IMG/VR virus record: IMGVR_UViG_3300050821_001846
Span: 1-28,843 of that record
DNA from: a virus
Strand: one strand, 5' to 3'
DNA: 28,843 nt
Under the pieces are notes generated by a model. That model had not been told where the DNA came from and searched no databases. It saw nothing but the letters and a program-made list of their open reading frames with translations. Shown piece after piece: positions 19,387-28,307 of the stretch. The first letter of the stretch is position 1, and every line of letters starts with the position of its first letter. The position numbers were made by a program, and so were the translations under genes.

Positions 19387-19859
19387 TGACACCCAAAGTA
19401 AAAATCGCTCTTGAACAAATCGCCCGCTTACGCGTGGGTGGTATCAAAGACGGAGTGATTGCCGCTAAAATGGGCTACACACAAGCCGGCCTTTCTCGAA
19501 TAGTCGCGCTTGATGAGTATAAGGAACTTGAAGAAGCCATCTTAACAGGTGTCGTTTCAAAAATGGACGAAGCCCTTGCAGGTAATAGCAAGCTATTGGA
19601 GAAATACTTTGAGCAAACGGTCCCCGTCGCGCTTCGCACTTTATTTGAAACGGTTACGCAGAGACGTGATTTACGTGCTGCGATGTCTGCTGCCTCGGAA
19701 ATCCTTGATAGAGACCCGAAAGGAACCTTTAGCAAAAAGAAAGTTAGCTTGAATGATGGTGAGCCGGCAGTATCAACAGCAATGCTTGACGCGCTAACGC
19801 CTGATGCGGACAAGATTGTTAAAGAGATGGAGCAGCAAGCTAAAGTTTCTGTTAACTGA
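19386..19859 (+). CDS. Terminase small subunit-like protein
   Basis: A 157-residue protein. An N-terminal helix-turn-helix-like region (IARLRVGGIKDGVIAAKMGYTQAG, quoted only in part: GVIAAKMGYTQAGLSRIV) is followed by long helices and the segment RRDLRAAMSAASEILDRDP. The latter is typical of phage small terminase proteins that recognise the packaging site. The position four genes before and close to the large subunit supports this. No pac or cos site could be recognised nearby. Confidence 0.65.
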   Translation: MTPKVKIALEQIARLRVGGIKDGVIAAKMGYTQAGLSRIVALDEYKELEEAILTGVVSKMDEALAGNSKLLEKYFEQTVPVALRTLFETVTQRRDLRAAMSAASEILDRDPKGTFSKKKVSLNDGEPAVSTAMLDALTPDADKIVKEMEQQAKVSVN

Positions 19860-19867
19860 GGACTCAA

Positions 19868-20065
19868 ATGGCAGTCTCAGATAGACATAAGATAACGGTC
19901 AAAGACGAAGACCCTAACGCTAAGTACAATTACTTGGTTCAGTGTTCTTGTGGTTGGCAAGGTCGTTGTTATACAGTTGAAGAGTCTGACAAGTTAGGAA
20001 ATGACCATTTGAGAAATCAAGGTATTCTAACTGAAACTAGCGGAATGAGGGCTGGAGGTTTATAA
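19868..20065 (+). CDS. Small Cys-containing phage protein, 65 residues
   Basis: Begins MAVSDRHKITVKDEDPNAKY behind GAGG, with a beta-rich core LVQCSCGWQGRCYT and a helix carrying DHLRNQG. The CxC...C cluster with a nearby His could bind a metal. Similar short proteins occur in many phages without known function. It directly abuts the next ATG. Confidence 0.72.
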   Translation: MAVSDRHKITVKDEDPNAKYNYLVQCSCGWQGRCYTVEESDKLGNDHLRNQGILTETSGMRAGGL

Positions 20066-20323
20066 ATGGCTTCGCCTAGGTTTGGGGACCAACACGAGTT
20101 ATCAGGTTCAGTTCAGAAACACGGTCATGTTAAAGGTAAGAGCGTAGCTAACGCAACCGTAACAAAGAAAACAACAATGCCTCCTGTCCCGCCTAATGTT
20201 GCTATGAGTGTTGAGAAGTCTAATCAACGTTCTCGTATACACGAACGGATAGCACGTAAGTATCATGGAGTAAATGGAGCTGAGTGGGGACAGACTGTTC
20301 ATGGTAATGAAGGGGGTTGTTAG
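20066..20323 (+). CDS. Hypothetical basic protein, 85 residues
   Basis: A polar, basic and probably disordered protein (HGHVKGKSVANATVTKK, then Pro-rich, then RSRIHERIARKYHGVNG). GGAGG lies 7 bases before the ATG, which directly follows the previous TAA. No family was recognised. Position just before the large terminase suggests a packaging or head accessory role, which is an inference from location only. Confidence 0.65.
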   Translation: MASPRFGDQHELSGSVQKHGHVKGKSVANATVTKKTTMPPVPPNVAMSVEKSNQRSRIHERIARKYHGVNGAEWGQTVHGNEGGC

Positions 20324-20338
20324 TTTGAACTTGAACCA

Positions 20339-22051
20339 ATGACTCAATTTATCCCACTCCCGATAACTGGCTTGCCCGATAAAGAGAAATTGCGGGCTTT
20401 ACGCACTAACTGTTTAGGTTCCCTTTTCTACTTTGTCAAGCACGGTTTGCAACGCAAGCGTTTAACAGTTAACCTTCACTTACCTATCTGTCAAGGACTT
20501 GAGAAAAGGTATATAAAAGATGTCTTCGAAATCCCACGCGACCACTTTAAGTCCACCATTTGTACAGAAGGACTTAGTATGTGGTGGGCGTTGCCATTTA
20601 CTAAAGAGGATGAAGATGTCTTTCTCAAGTTGGGTTATCCAGACGAGTATATACAATGGATGCACGATGCCCATAATCCTAATCAACGTAATCTTTTAGT
20701 TAGTGAAAACATTACTAACGCAGCTAAGTTGGGTAAGAAAGTTAGATGGCACTTTGAGAGTAATGCCTTATACCGAGCACTGTTTCCCGAAACCCTCCCG
20801 ACTACGTCCGAGCTATGGACGGCCTTCTCTTTGCATGTTAATCGCAAACAATTCGGAACTGGCGGGTCACACGGAGAAGGGACTTTTGATTTTATCGGTG
20901 TTGGCGGAGCTTTACAGTCTAGACACTATGATGCCGTTATACAAGATGATTTGGTTGGAAAGAAAGCAATTGAGTCAGCTACCGTAATGGAGACGAGTAT
21001 CGAGTACCACAAATTACTTGTTGGAGCTTTTGATTCGCAAGATGCAGTCCATGAGAACAATGAGTTGGTCATTGGTAATAGGTGGTCATTCCACGACCTT
21101 AACTCTTATATACGTGAGAATGAGACCTGGTTTAACTTTCATAGTCATTCCGCACTTGGCGGTTGCTGTTCGCAGCACCCTGCGGACACGCCCATCTTTC
21201 CTGAAGAATTTTCGTTGGAAAAGCTCTTGCGTTTTAAGGCTCGTCTTGGGTCCTACCATTTCTCCTGTCAGTTCTTAAACAATCCTTGCTCTCCAGAAGA
21301 CGCCGACTTCAAACCTGAATGGCTCAAATACTTCGATACCTACCGCGACATAGACGGACGTTTAACAGTCGTACACGAGACAGATAATGGTATTGTTCGT
21401 AAAGACCTCAAAGTGGGACACCTCTCTATCGCAATGGCTGTTGACCCGAATCATAGTGGTAATGCTGCTGCTGGGCGTTGCCGTCATGCTATTGTGGTTG
21501 TTGGTAAAGTGGATAGTTCTTCTGGTGATGACTTAGGGTCGCGTTTCTACCTATTAGATACATGGGCTGCTCACGCGACTTATGATGCCTTCTTTGACCA
21601 AGTTTATAAAATCGCTCGCAAGTGGAGATTAAGGAAGGTGGGTTTTGAAACAGTCGCAGCGCAAAATTATGCAGCCCACCATATCAAATACAGAAACGCC
21701 TTTGAAGAGTGGCCTATCAAAATACTCGAACTCAAAGGCGAAGTCGACGCGCCTGACGGCACTATTACTCGTAAGAAAGAATGGCGTATACGAAACGTGC
21801 TCTCTCCCTTGTTTGAAGAAGGGAGATTCTTTGTTCGTAGAACTCAACAAGATTTTATCGGTGAGTTCAATACCTTTCCGCGTGGAAGGTTTGTTGATTT
21901 GTTAGATGCTCTTGCTTATGTTCCTCAGATGTTGAAATATAGTGTTAGCTTTGCTGATAACCAAACTATGTTAGCAGCAAACCAACAAAGAGCGCAGCGA
22001 GTTAATACTCCTTATTGTGTAAGCAGTGGTAGTGGGAGACAACTTAACTAA
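20339..22051 (+). CDS. terL: Terminase large subunit
   Basis: A 570-residue packaging motor and nuclease. The ATPase P-loop is the variant IPRDHFKSTICTEG with PRDHFKST at 66-73. The Walker B-like DAVIQDDLVG comes in the middle. The nuclease domain begins AMAVDPNHSGN, with later conserved acidic residues in FVDLLDALAYVP, as in RNase H-fold terminase nucleases. It cuts concatemeric DNA and pumps it into the prohead through the portal. No strong ribosome site precedes the ATG. The stop overlaps the next ATG (TAATG). Confidence 0.93.
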   Translation: MTQFIPLPITGLPDKEKLRALRTNCLGSLFYFVKHGLQRKRLTVNLHLPICQGLEKRYIKDVFEIPRDHFKSTICTEGLSMWWALPFTKEDEDVFLKLGYPDEYIQWMHDAHNPNQRNLLVSENITNAAKLGKKVRWHFESNALYRALFPETLPTTSELWTAFSLHVNRKQFGTGGSHGEGTFDFIGVGGALQSRHYDAVIQDDLVGKKAIESATVMETSIEYHKLLVGAFDSQDAVHENNELVIGNRWSFHDLNSYIRENETWFNFHSHSALGGCCSQHPADTPIFPEEFSLEKLLRFKARLGSYHFSCQFLNNPCSPEDADFKPEWLKYFDTYRDIDGRLTVVHETDNGIVRKDLKVGHLSIAMAVDPNHSGNAAAGRCRHAIVVVGKVDSSSGDDLGSRFYLLDTWAAHATYDAFFDQVYKIARKWRLRKVGFETVAAQNYAAHHIKYRNAFEEWPIKILELKGEVDAPDGTITRKKEWRIRNVLSPLFEEGRFFVRRTQQDFIGEFNTFPRGRFVDLLDALAYVPQMLKYSVSFADNQTMLAANQQRAQRVNTPYCVSSGSGRQLN

Positions 22052-22380
22052 TGCCTATCGGCTTTGTGAGTGGCAGTGGTAACGTTAGTGATAGCAACAT
22101 GCAAGATGAACGTTGGATTTTTATTAAGACGAAATTTGATACTATTTGTTGTGTTTTTTTGATTATGGGCTTTGTTGCAGTTATGATGTGGGCTGATGTT
22201 CATTCAAGTGATAAGTTTCTTTCTTGGTTAGAACAATCAGCGACTACAATCTTGGGTACTTATTTAGGAATTATTCAACCCTGGAAGAATAAAAATGGAG
22301 GTAGTGGAAATGGTTCAACGACGTCTTCGAGTACGACTACAGACGGTTCTAGTACTATCACTTCTAGCGTTACTAAGTAA
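22051..22380 (+). CDS. Membrane protein with Ser/Thr-rich tail
   Basis: A 109-residue protein with one clear membrane segment (TICCVFLIMGFVAVMMWADV, about residues 31-50). An amphipathic stretch (LSWLEQSATTILGTYLGIIQ) follows, then a low-complexity Gly/Ser/Thr tail of about 28 residues. Its end overlaps the lipoprotein gene by 71 bases. A membrane protein overlapping a lipoprotein gene recalls Rz/Rz1 spanins, but the coiled-coil length typical of Rz is missing and the genes lie among packaging genes. Function is uncertain. Confidence 0.75.
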   Translation: MPIGFVSGSGNVSDSNMQDERWIFIKTKFDTICCVFLIMGFVAVMMWADVHSSDKFLSWLEQSATTILGTYLGIIQPWKNKNGGSGNGSTTSSSTTTDGSSTITSSVTK

Positions 22381-22711
22381 TGGTTGTGCAGCACGTCCAG
22401 TACATCCTGGGGCTGTTAACAAGTTTGATAGCGATGCGTATGACGCTCTGTTAGTAACAGACAGTGTCATTCAAACAACTCGTGCGGACCTTGTGAACAA
22501 CGTGTTCCCGCCGAGTATTGCTCCTAATGTTAAAGATTCACTAAATTACCTAATCCGGGCCTACAACGTAGCTGATATTGCGTATAGGACATACCACACC
22601 GCAGCACTAAGTGGTTCAGCAACTCCTGTTCAACAAGCTGATGTAACTACAGCACTTAATCAAGTATCTAACGCAACATCAACTCTTGTCAACGCGAAAG
22701 CAGGGAAATAA
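22310..22711 (+). CDS. Lipoprotein
   Basis: A 133-residue protein. The ATG at 22310 is chosen because GGAGG lies 8 bases upstream; an ATG at 22295 would translate through that site. A basic N-terminus (MVQRRLRVRLQ) is followed by a hydrophobic core and the sequence LLSNGC at about residues 21-26, an acceptable lipobox with Cys26 as the lipid-bearing residue. The mature part is helical with no recognised domain. Phage lipoproteins can serve as outer spanins or as receptor-blocking superinfection-exclusion proteins. The overlap with a membrane-protein gene favours the former, the position among head genes does not. Confidence 0.75.
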   Translation: MVQRRLRVRLQTVLVLSLLALLSNGCAARPVHPGAVNKFDSDAYDALLVTDSVIQTTRADLVNNVFPPSIAPNVKDSLNYLIRAYNVADIAYRTYHTAALSGSATPVQQADVTTALNQVSNATSTLVNAKAGK

Positions 22712-22713
22712 CC

Positions 22714-22908
22714 ATGCCATTACTTATTCTGACGATTATTCAAGCAGCACTTACTGCCCTATCAAGTATCAAGGGTAACGTAGGTGCTGACGCTGCGTTA
22801 GCATCGGCGTTGACTACTATCATTCAAAACGGTTTGCAAGCGTTTCAAGCAGCAACGGGTCAGCCTTTAGATTTAACAAAAATTCCGCTTGAACCTCCGG
22901 TTGTGTAG
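22714..22908 (+). CDS. Small hydrophobic protein, 64 residues
   Basis: Starts two bases after the lipoprotein stop. The N-terminus is hydrophobic (MPLLILTIIQAALTAL) and is followed by an Ala-rich helix (DAALASALTTIIQNGLQAF) and a Pro-rich end. It could be a membrane-associated helix pair or a small structural protein. No family was recognised. Its stop directly abuts the next ATG. Confidence 0.68.
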   Translation: MPLLILTIIQAALTALSSIKGNVGADAALASALTTIIQNGLQAFQAATGQPLDLTKIPLEPPVV

Positions 22909-23163
22909 ATGTCTTGGTTAATTATTTTCGGTAATGATTTGGTAATTGTTTTCCTCACCTTAATAATGGTGAGAATCTTTTTCGGGAGACCTATTAAAAT
23001 GGTTGAACTACAAGCGTTGCAAACAGCGGTTACTAATTTGAGCGCAGCAATCAGTAAACTAAGCGCAGCAGGACTCATATCTGCTACAGCTTTGACTCCG
23101 CTCACAACGACAGTTGATTCGCTAACGGCACAAGTAACGGCGTTGCTTCCTCCGGGAGCGTAA
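22909..23163 (+). CDS. Small protein with N-terminal membrane segment and coiled coil
   Basis: From the ATG at 22909 (84 residues), a membrane segment (WLIIFGNDLVIVFLTLIMV) is followed by heptad-like helices (VELQALQTAVTNLSAAISKL and a second Ser/Thr/Leu-rich one). An alternative start at the ATG encoding MVELQ, with GGGAG about 10 bases upstream, would give a soluble coiled coil of 54 residues. Function is unknown. It lies 15 bases before the portal gene. Confidence 0.62.
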   Translation: MSWLIIFGNDLVIVFLTLIMVRIFFGRPIKMVELQALQTAVTNLSAAISKLSAAGLISATALTPLTTTVDSLTAQVTALLPPGA

Positions 23164-23178
23164 TTGGTTTAGTACTTA

Positions 23179-25134
23179 ATGGAGCCTATACCACTCTCGC
23201 TATCTGGTGAAACCGAAGAGAGACTCTCAAGAGAACTAAAACCTCGTCTTCGCGCTTTGAAGCAAGGTTTGAAGCCTCTTTTCGAGACTAATCTTCCTCG
23301 TTGGCGTCGTGTCTACGAAGCGTTGCCAGCAGAAAAGACTAGGGATTTCCCATTTCAGAACGCTTCTAACCTAGTCGTTCCTCTCGCTGGTATTCACTGT
23401 GACACGCTAAAAGCGCGTGTTGTTAGTGCCATCTGGAAAACAAGACCCATTTGGCTCTGCAACATAGTTGGTTCTTTTGATGGGGCAGGAGACGAACCTA
23501 GAGAAGCGTGGCAAAACTTCTTACTCCACAATGCTTTCGAACCTACTGAGTTAGATTTGTACCAAGTTGAACTTTCTTGGATAGGTGAAATAATTCGTTA
23601 TGGTACATCCACAATCAAGATTCCTTACGAAACAATCTATGAGGATTACGTACTACCCGCTGGAGACGGCTCTGGGCGTTTCGAGCCTATGCGTGAGAAG
23701 GTCTATCAAGGCCCGCGTCCTAAGAAACTTGCGTTTGAAGATTTCCTAGCCGAGCCTTCGGCTTCTTGTTTAGAAGATTCATCTCTGGTCGCTCATAGAA
23801 TTAGGTATCAAAAACATGAACTACTCGAACGAAGATACTCTCAATTCTTCAAAGCAAACAAAGTTGATGAGATTCTTAAATCTCCTGATAGAACGTCACC
23901 GGATTATGTCCAACAACAAAGAGAATCAGATGCGAATGCTCGCACGTCTTTGAGTGATGGATATGCAGAGTGGGATGTGTACGAGTGTTGGTTCAGTTGG
24001 CGTGCACCTAACTCTAGCAAGGCTCCTAGAATAATCGTTTGGTATCATTACTCCACAGGTACAATTCTCAACGCCATTTACGACCAATATACCCCAATCC
24101 TTAAATCCTTGCCTTTCGTTGTTGGTCGTTTGTTGTATAGAGACGACTCTCTTCACGGTTACGGTCTCTGTGAAATACTAGAAATGATACAAGAAGAAGT
24201 CTCCGTAATGCACAACCAACGGAGGGATAATGTTCTCGTTGCTAATACCCGTGTATGGCGCGTGGACCCTGATTCAAAACTCCATCAAGGCTACCAAATC
24301 TATCCAAGCGCAATGCTTCCTGCCGTTGCAGGAGAAATTGAACCTTTACAACACGGTGAAGTTGCTTCTATCACTATTGATGAAGAAAGATTGTCAATTG
24401 ACCTTGCAGAGCGGCGCTCAGGTGTGTCTCCACCTATGCAAGGAATGGGTGCAGGTACAAATACTAAGCGGGGTGTCTATTCCGCGATGGGTACTATGTC
24501 ACTCATGCAAGAAGGCAATTCGAGAACTGACCTTACCATTTCTGACATACGATACGGGCATACGAAAATTGGACGTATCATTTCTAAATTGTATGCTTAT
24601 ATGGGGTTAGACGAGTCTAAGTTGGTTCAGTTTGGAGCAATGTCAGAAGCAATTAAAGCTGCGGCAGAGTTGATTAAGAAAGACAAAATGGCGTTGCCTG
24701 TCACAGCCTCTTCTGCTTCGGTTAATAGAGAAGTAGAGAAACAATCAGACCTAATGCTTTCTCAAGTTCTTGATAGACACTACGCTAAAGTAACTCAACT
24801 CTTGCAACAAGTTGCTATGAGTGCTCTTGGTCCTCAGATACAACAGTACTCAGTTAAAGTAATAGAAGCAAGTGAAAGATTTATTAAACAAGTACTAAAG
24901 AACTTCGACCATGACGATGTTGATGCTCTTGTTCCTAAAGCATTAGCTCAGCAAGGTCCACAACCTGTTCCTGGTCGTGGAGGTCAAGGAGGAGCACAAG
25001 GAGGTCCAAGTGCCCAGAATAGCCCTGCTATACAACCAACACAACCGGGTGCTACAATGCCTGTCCAGCCCAGAGTTCCAGCCGATTTTGAGTTACTTGC
25101 GGGAATGGCAGGGGGAGGTGGAAAAGGAGCTTAG
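23179..25134 (+). CDS. Portal protein
   Basis: A 651-residue protein beginning with a charged helical region, then PFQNASNLVVPLAGIHCDTLKARVV and a long conserved core (YGLCEILEMIQEEVSVMHNQ, SGVSPPMQGMGAGTNTKRGVYS). These are features of dodecameric tailed-phage portals. It forms the ring through which DNA enters and leaves the head. The last 60 residues are Gly-, Gln- and Pro-rich and low in complexity. The position between large terminase and scaffold/capsid genes supports the call. Confidence 0.88.
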   Translation: MEPIPLSLSGETEERLSRELKPRLRALKQGLKPLFETNLPRWRRVYEALPAEKTRDFPFQNASNLVVPLAGIHCDTLKARVVSAIWKTRPIWLCNIVGSFDGAGDEPREAWQNFLLHNAFEPTELDLYQVELSWIGEIIRYGTSTIKIPYETIYEDYVLPAGDGSGRFEPMREKVYQGPRPKKLAFEDFLAEPSASCLEDSSLVAHRIRYQKHELLERRYSQFFKANKVDEILKSPDRTSPDYVQQQRESDANARTSLSDGYAEWDVYECWFSWRAPNSSKAPRIIVWYHYSTGTILNAIYDQYTPILKSLPFVVGRLLYRDDSLHGYGLCEILEMIQEEVSVMHNQRRDNVLVANTRVWRVDPDSKLHQGYQIYPSAMLPAVAGEIEPLQHGEVASITIDEERLSIDLAERRSGVSPPMQGMGAGTNTKRGVYSAMGTMSLMQEGNSRTDLTISDIRYGHTKIGRIISKLYAYMGLDESKLVQFGAMSEAIKAAAELIKKDKMALPVTASSASVNREVEKQSDLMLSQVLDRHYAKVTQLLQQVAMSALGPQIQQYSVKVIEASERFIKQVLKNFDHDDVDALVPKALAQQGPQPVPGRGGQGGAQGGPSAQNSPAIQPTQPGATMPVQPRVPADFELLAGMAGGGGKGA

Positions 25135-25297
25135 GACAAGTAGTGATATAAATGAAATAAAGAAATCACAGGGGAAAGATGAAGTCTTACGGCGAATTTT
25201 AGAACTTGAGAAAGATTTGCGTGAATACGGAACCAAGTTACTAAGAGGAGACGTAAAGAAAGTGGAGATACCTACAAATGGGTTGGCTAAAGTCTAA
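25118..25297 (+). CDS. Small charged helical protein
   Basis: An open frame spans the portal/scaffold boundary. The most plausible start is the GTG at 25118 (59 residues: VEKELRTSSDINEIKKSQGK, then a helix DEVLRRILELEKDLREYG). It overlaps the portal by 17 bases and the scaffold by 20. A longer version from 24977 would lie wholly in the portal's low-complexity end and is not favoured. The region between 25135 and 25277 would otherwise be empty, which supports a real gene. Function is unknown. Confidence 0.6.
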   Translation: MEKELRTSSDINEIKKSQGKDEVLRRILELEKDLREYGTKLLRGDVKKVEIPTNGLAKV

Positions 25298-26057
25298 AGA
25301 GGATTTACCAGAAGAACTCCGCGACATGGACCCGAAAGACCTTGTTGCGGCTGTTAAACGTAGTAAAGAACTTGAGACTGAACTTGCTGCTCAAAAGACA
25401 GCGAATACAGAACTCAGTTCAAAGTTTGAGACTTTTAGTACAGAGTTTGATACGAAGGTTGAAGCAAAAGTAACTGAGCTTGTTGCCAAAGCACGTGGAG
25501 AATCAGGAGGGGGTTCGGGTGGTGGTGGAAACGGTGGTGGGGGTGGTTCAAGAACGGAAACACTTGCTGATTTCTTAACTGAACCTGATAAGGCTTTCGC
25601 TCAACGCTCTGCGCCTTTGGCTGCTTTGACATTGAATACCGCTGGTTACGTTGCTAAGGAGGCTGCAAGACGTAAGTTTCAAACAGCTCAACGAATGAAT
25701 CAAGGTAAGAACTTTGATGGTTATTTCTTTGAGAAGTTTGAGAATGAGATTGAAGAACTCGCTCGTACTGTCCCCGCCCAACAGCTTGCTAACCCAGTTA
25801 CGTGGGAGCATATTTATTTCAATGTTAAAGGGCGTCATGCTGATGAGATTGCTCAACAATACAAGGACGGCAAGTTAGAAATAGGTATTGAAAGTGGTTC
25901 AACTGGAGCACGTGGGAATCAGAATAATAACGACAATGACGCGGATAAACTAACGCCGCAAGAACTAAAGATTGCTGCTAAGATGGGGCGTACGCCTGAG
26001 CAATTCCTTGAACAAAAGAAAAAGATTGGACAGAATGTTGTGGGGGTTAACGTATGA
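25278..26057 (+). CDS. Scaffold-like head assembly protein
   Basis: A 259-residue protein with an N-terminal acidic coiled-coil region (DLVAAVKRSKELETELAAQK...). A striking glycine linker (GGGSGGGGNGGGGGS, about residues 77-91) and a middle domain follow. The C-terminal segment DKLTPQELKIAAKMGRTPEQ has the layout of phage scaffolding proteins, with an acidic linker before a basic tip. Located between portal and capsid genes. It probably guides prohead assembly. GGAG lies about 10 bases before the ATG. Confidence 0.72.
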   Translation: MGWLKSKEDLPEELRDMDPKDLVAAVKRSKELETELAAQKTANTELSSKFETFSTEFDTKVEAKVTELVAKARGESGGGSGGGGNGGGGGSRTETLADFLTEPDKAFAQRSAPLAALTLNTAGYVAKEAARRKFQTAQRMNQGKNFDGYFFEKFENEIEELARTVPAQQLANPVTWEHIYFNVKGRHADEIAQQYKDGKLEIGIESGSTGARGNQNNNDNDADKLTPQELKIAAKMGRTPEQFLEQKKKIGQNVVGVNV

Positions 26058-26602
26058 GCACACCGCCAAATCCAACTGGTCAAACACAAGCACCAAGTAG
26101 TCCAGCTATTACATCGGCTAACTTACCTACACCAGCAAAAGCACCTTCGGTTCCTGTTGAAGAACCAATCGTTGCCAAACCGTTGGTTGATGCTGATTTT
26201 ACTAAGTTGCGTGCTAAAAACCCTTTGATGAGTATATACTTTGGAAATCGTATTGCTAACAATGGAATGAGAATTGAGGATTTGAAATCACGTGGTTTCA
26301 GAATTGCCGTGCCTGACGAGATTGTTACATGGGAAGGTAAGCCTTGTCCTACAGGTCTAATTAAGGACGGACACGTCCAACGTGGTGATTTGTTGTTATT
26401 GATTATTCCTAAGAAAGACTATATAGGTCAACTCAAATACAACGAACAACAAGCATATCAAAGGGTTTCTAAGGCGGCCACTACTGCTGCTGGTAGGGAC
26501 GAACTAGGAAAGGCACTCAAGGAGGTTGGGGGTTTACCAGCACGTTATCGGGGGAAGATTGGTGTTTATTCACCAAACCCCGGTGACTTAGATAATAGCT
26601 AG
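26054..26602 (+). CDS. Putative virion structural protein, 182 residues
   Basis: Its ATG overlaps the scaffold stop (ATGA). The N-terminus is Pro/Thr-rich and disordered (about 45 residues). The folded part includes YFGNRIANNGMRIEDLKSRG, then VTWEGKPCPTGLIKDGHVQR, and a hydrophobic strand GDLLLLIIPKKDYIG followed by a long helix. No family was recognised with confidence. Position between scaffold and capsid points to a head-assembly or minor head role. Confidence 0.68.
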   Translation: MSTPPNPTGQTQAPSSPAITSANLPTPAKAPSVPVEEPIVAKPLVDADFTKLRAKNPLMSIYFGNRIANNGMRIEDLKSRGFRIAVPDEIVTWEGKPCPTGLIKDGHVQRGDLLLLIIPKKDYIGQLKYNEQQAYQRVSKAATTAAGRDELGKALKEVGGLPARYRGKIGVYSPNPGDLDNS

Positions 26603-26613
26603 TAAACAACCAC

Positions 26614-26627
26614 TAGGCGAAAGCCTA
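26614..26627. promoter_or_regulatory. GAAA-tetraloop hairpin between head genes
   Basis: TAGGC-GAAA-GCCTA is a perfect 5-bp stem with a stable GNRA loop, 12 bases after a stop codon and 58 bases before the next start. It has no T-run, so mRNA processing or stabilisation is more likely than termination. Confidence 0.5.
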
Positions 26628-26685
26628 ACGGCGCTTCGTTCTGATGTTGATTTATATACTGTCAAACATGTAATGGAGGAAAGAA

Positions 26686-27291
26686 GTGGCTTCTGCTGAA
26701 ATTCACTCTATACAATCTGTAAGCGGAAACCAGCCACGCATTCGCAGAATCATTGAAGAGTTAGGCCAAGTCTTTTTGAGTGGCGTACCTGTTCAAGTGG
26801 TTGCGGCTGATGGTGGTGTTAAAGAATGGGATACCACACTTGCTAACGCAATTGCTGGTTTTTCCAAGGAGCCTGCTAGTAATTTAGCAGCTACACCTCC
26901 TTCTCCTTTAACGACTACCATTGGTATTGGTGGTCCTGCTGGTGCTCAAGGTGCTAAAGTTCTAACATTTGGTGCCGTTCCGTTTGAACCATCTGCAGTC
27001 AACATCCCGCGAGGCGCTCCACTAAATGATGGTCGAATTGGGTTCGAAGCTGCTGATGTTGATACTGTCTTTTACGGACAGGTCGGACCTGCTCAGACCA
27101 CGGTCGCTGGTGATGTTGGAAAAACCTACGGGATGACAAAAGACACTGATAATCACTGGTTTGTTGATAAGACTAAGACCGGTGCTAACGCAGTTGTTCA
27201 AATCGTCAAACTCGACCCTAATGACCTTTCAGCTACGCCGAGAGGCGTATATTTTATTGTGTTGCCTGCGGCAGCACAGATTATAGCATAA
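26686..27291 (+). CDS. Putative head decoration/stabilisation protein
   Basis: A 201-residue protein starting at a GTG with GGAGG and suitable spacing. It is Ala/Gly/Thr-rich and mostly beta: VKEWDTTLANAIAGFS, TIGIGGPAGAQGAKVLTFG, and a C-terminal half with GKTYGMTKDTDNHWFVDK. Composition and placement immediately before the capsid gene resemble head-decoration proteins. No diagnostic motif was found, so the call is mainly contextual. Confidence 0.55.
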   Translation: MASAEIHSIQSVSGNQPRIRRIIEELGQVFLSGVPVQVVAADGGVKEWDTTLANAIAGFSKEPASNLAATPPSPLTTTIGIGGPAGAQGAKVLTFGAVPFEPSAVNIPRGAPLNDGRIGFEAADVDTVFYGQVGPAQTTVAGDVGKTYGMTKDTDNHWFVDKTKTGANAVVQIVKLDPNDLSATPRGVYFIVLPAAAQIIA

Positions 27292-27306
27292 GGAGACCAA
27301 GAAACC

Positions 27307-28260
27307 ATGACAATGGTAAGAGGGCAATTCGCGCAGTTAATGGCCCCTGGTCTCCACGGCATCTTCGTTCATTGGCAAGATTTGGCACAGAGAGATGAAG
27401 AGTTTCCACATATCTTTCATGTCGAAACTTCGACAATGGCTTATGAAGATGAAGTTGAGTTCAGCGGACTTGGTCCAATGCCCGAAAAGCCGGAAGGCGA
27501 AGCGGTTGCATACCAAGATGCCATTCAGGGTGGTACCCGTCGTTATCTCCATTTTACTTATGGGTTGGGGTGCCGCACATCATTTGAGTTGTTTGAAGAT
27601 GACCAGTATAAGTTGATTCAACAGGTTCCGAAAGCACTTGCTCGTTCTGCCGTCTTTACACGCGAACAAGTTACTTGGAATGTGTTTAATCAAGGTTTTA
27701 CGACTCTTCAAACGACAGACGGTGTTTCTCTTTTCAATAACCAACACCCATTACTAGGTGGTCCCGCCGCAACTAGCGTTGGCCCAGGTTTGGCTAACAT
27801 TATTAGTGCTGCTGGCACATACCCAAATAGACCCGCAACTGACGTTGATTTGAGCTTTACAGCAATTCAGCTTATGGTTAACCAATTTGAACGCTTGGTT
27901 GACTCACAAGGCTTGCCTGTGATGCTCAAGCCACGTCATATTGTTGCTCCGCCTGAACTGAAGTTTATTGCGCGTGAGATTCTAGGTTCTCCCAATAAGC
28001 CCTACACGACTGATAACGAAATCAACGCCCTGTTGCGTGAAGATTTGGACTTTTTCATGCCTCACTATTTGACTTCTCAATCAGCTTGGTTTGCTATTTG
28101 TGAGAAGGAATCTCATACGTTGAAACATTTCACAAGGAGAGCACTAGACGAAGACTATGCTGATGATTTTGATACTCGCTCAATCAAACAGATAGCCTTC
28201 ATGCGGTTCTCAGTTGGTGCTACCTCGTGGATGGGAACATGGGGTTCTAATGGGCCTTAG
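27307..28260 (+). CDS. Major capsid protein
   Basis: A 317-residue protein with AAGGAG upstream of the ATG. Its layout (LAPG-like start, VETSTMAYEDEVEFSGLGPM, then GLGCRTSFELFEDDQYKLIQ, LFNNQHPLLGG, a helix RLVDSQGLPVMLKPRHIVAP) matches HK97-fold head proteins of the Mu gpT-like group. It would form the icosahedral shell around the portal. The gene is followed directly by a strong terminator, as is usual for a highly expressed coat gene. Confidence 0.87.
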   Translation: MTMVRGQFAQLMAPGLHGIFVHWQDLAQRDEEFPHIFHVETSTMAYEDEVEFSGLGPMPEKPEGEAVAYQDAIQGGTRRYLHFTYGLGCRTSFELFEDDQYKLIQQVPKALARSAVFTREQVTWNVFNQGFTTLQTTDGVSLFNNQHPLLGGPAATSVGPGLANIISAAGTYPNRPATDVDLSFTAIQLMVNQFERLVDSQGLPVMLKPRHIVAPPELKFIAREILGSPNKPYTTDNEINALLREDLDFFMPHYLTSQSAWFAICEKESHTLKHFTRRALDEDYADDFDTRSIKQIAFMRFSVGATSWMGTWGSNGP

Positions 28261-28265
28261 AAACA

Positions 28266-28294
28266 AAGCCTTCATTACCTGAAGGCTTATTTTT
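28266..28294 (+). terminator. Rho-independent terminator after the capsid gene
   Basis: AAGCCTTCA (28266-28274) pairs perfectly with TGAAGGCTT (28280-28288) around TTACC, followed by ATTTTT. It lies 5 bases after the capsid stop codon. Confidence 0.93.
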
Positions 28295-28307
28295 AAGGGG
28301 GTCAAAA

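Noticed and set aside
24977-25117. Long version of the small gene after the portal
   Set aside because: It would lie entirely within the portal's low-complexity C-terminal coding region; the GTG at 25118 explains the frame better.
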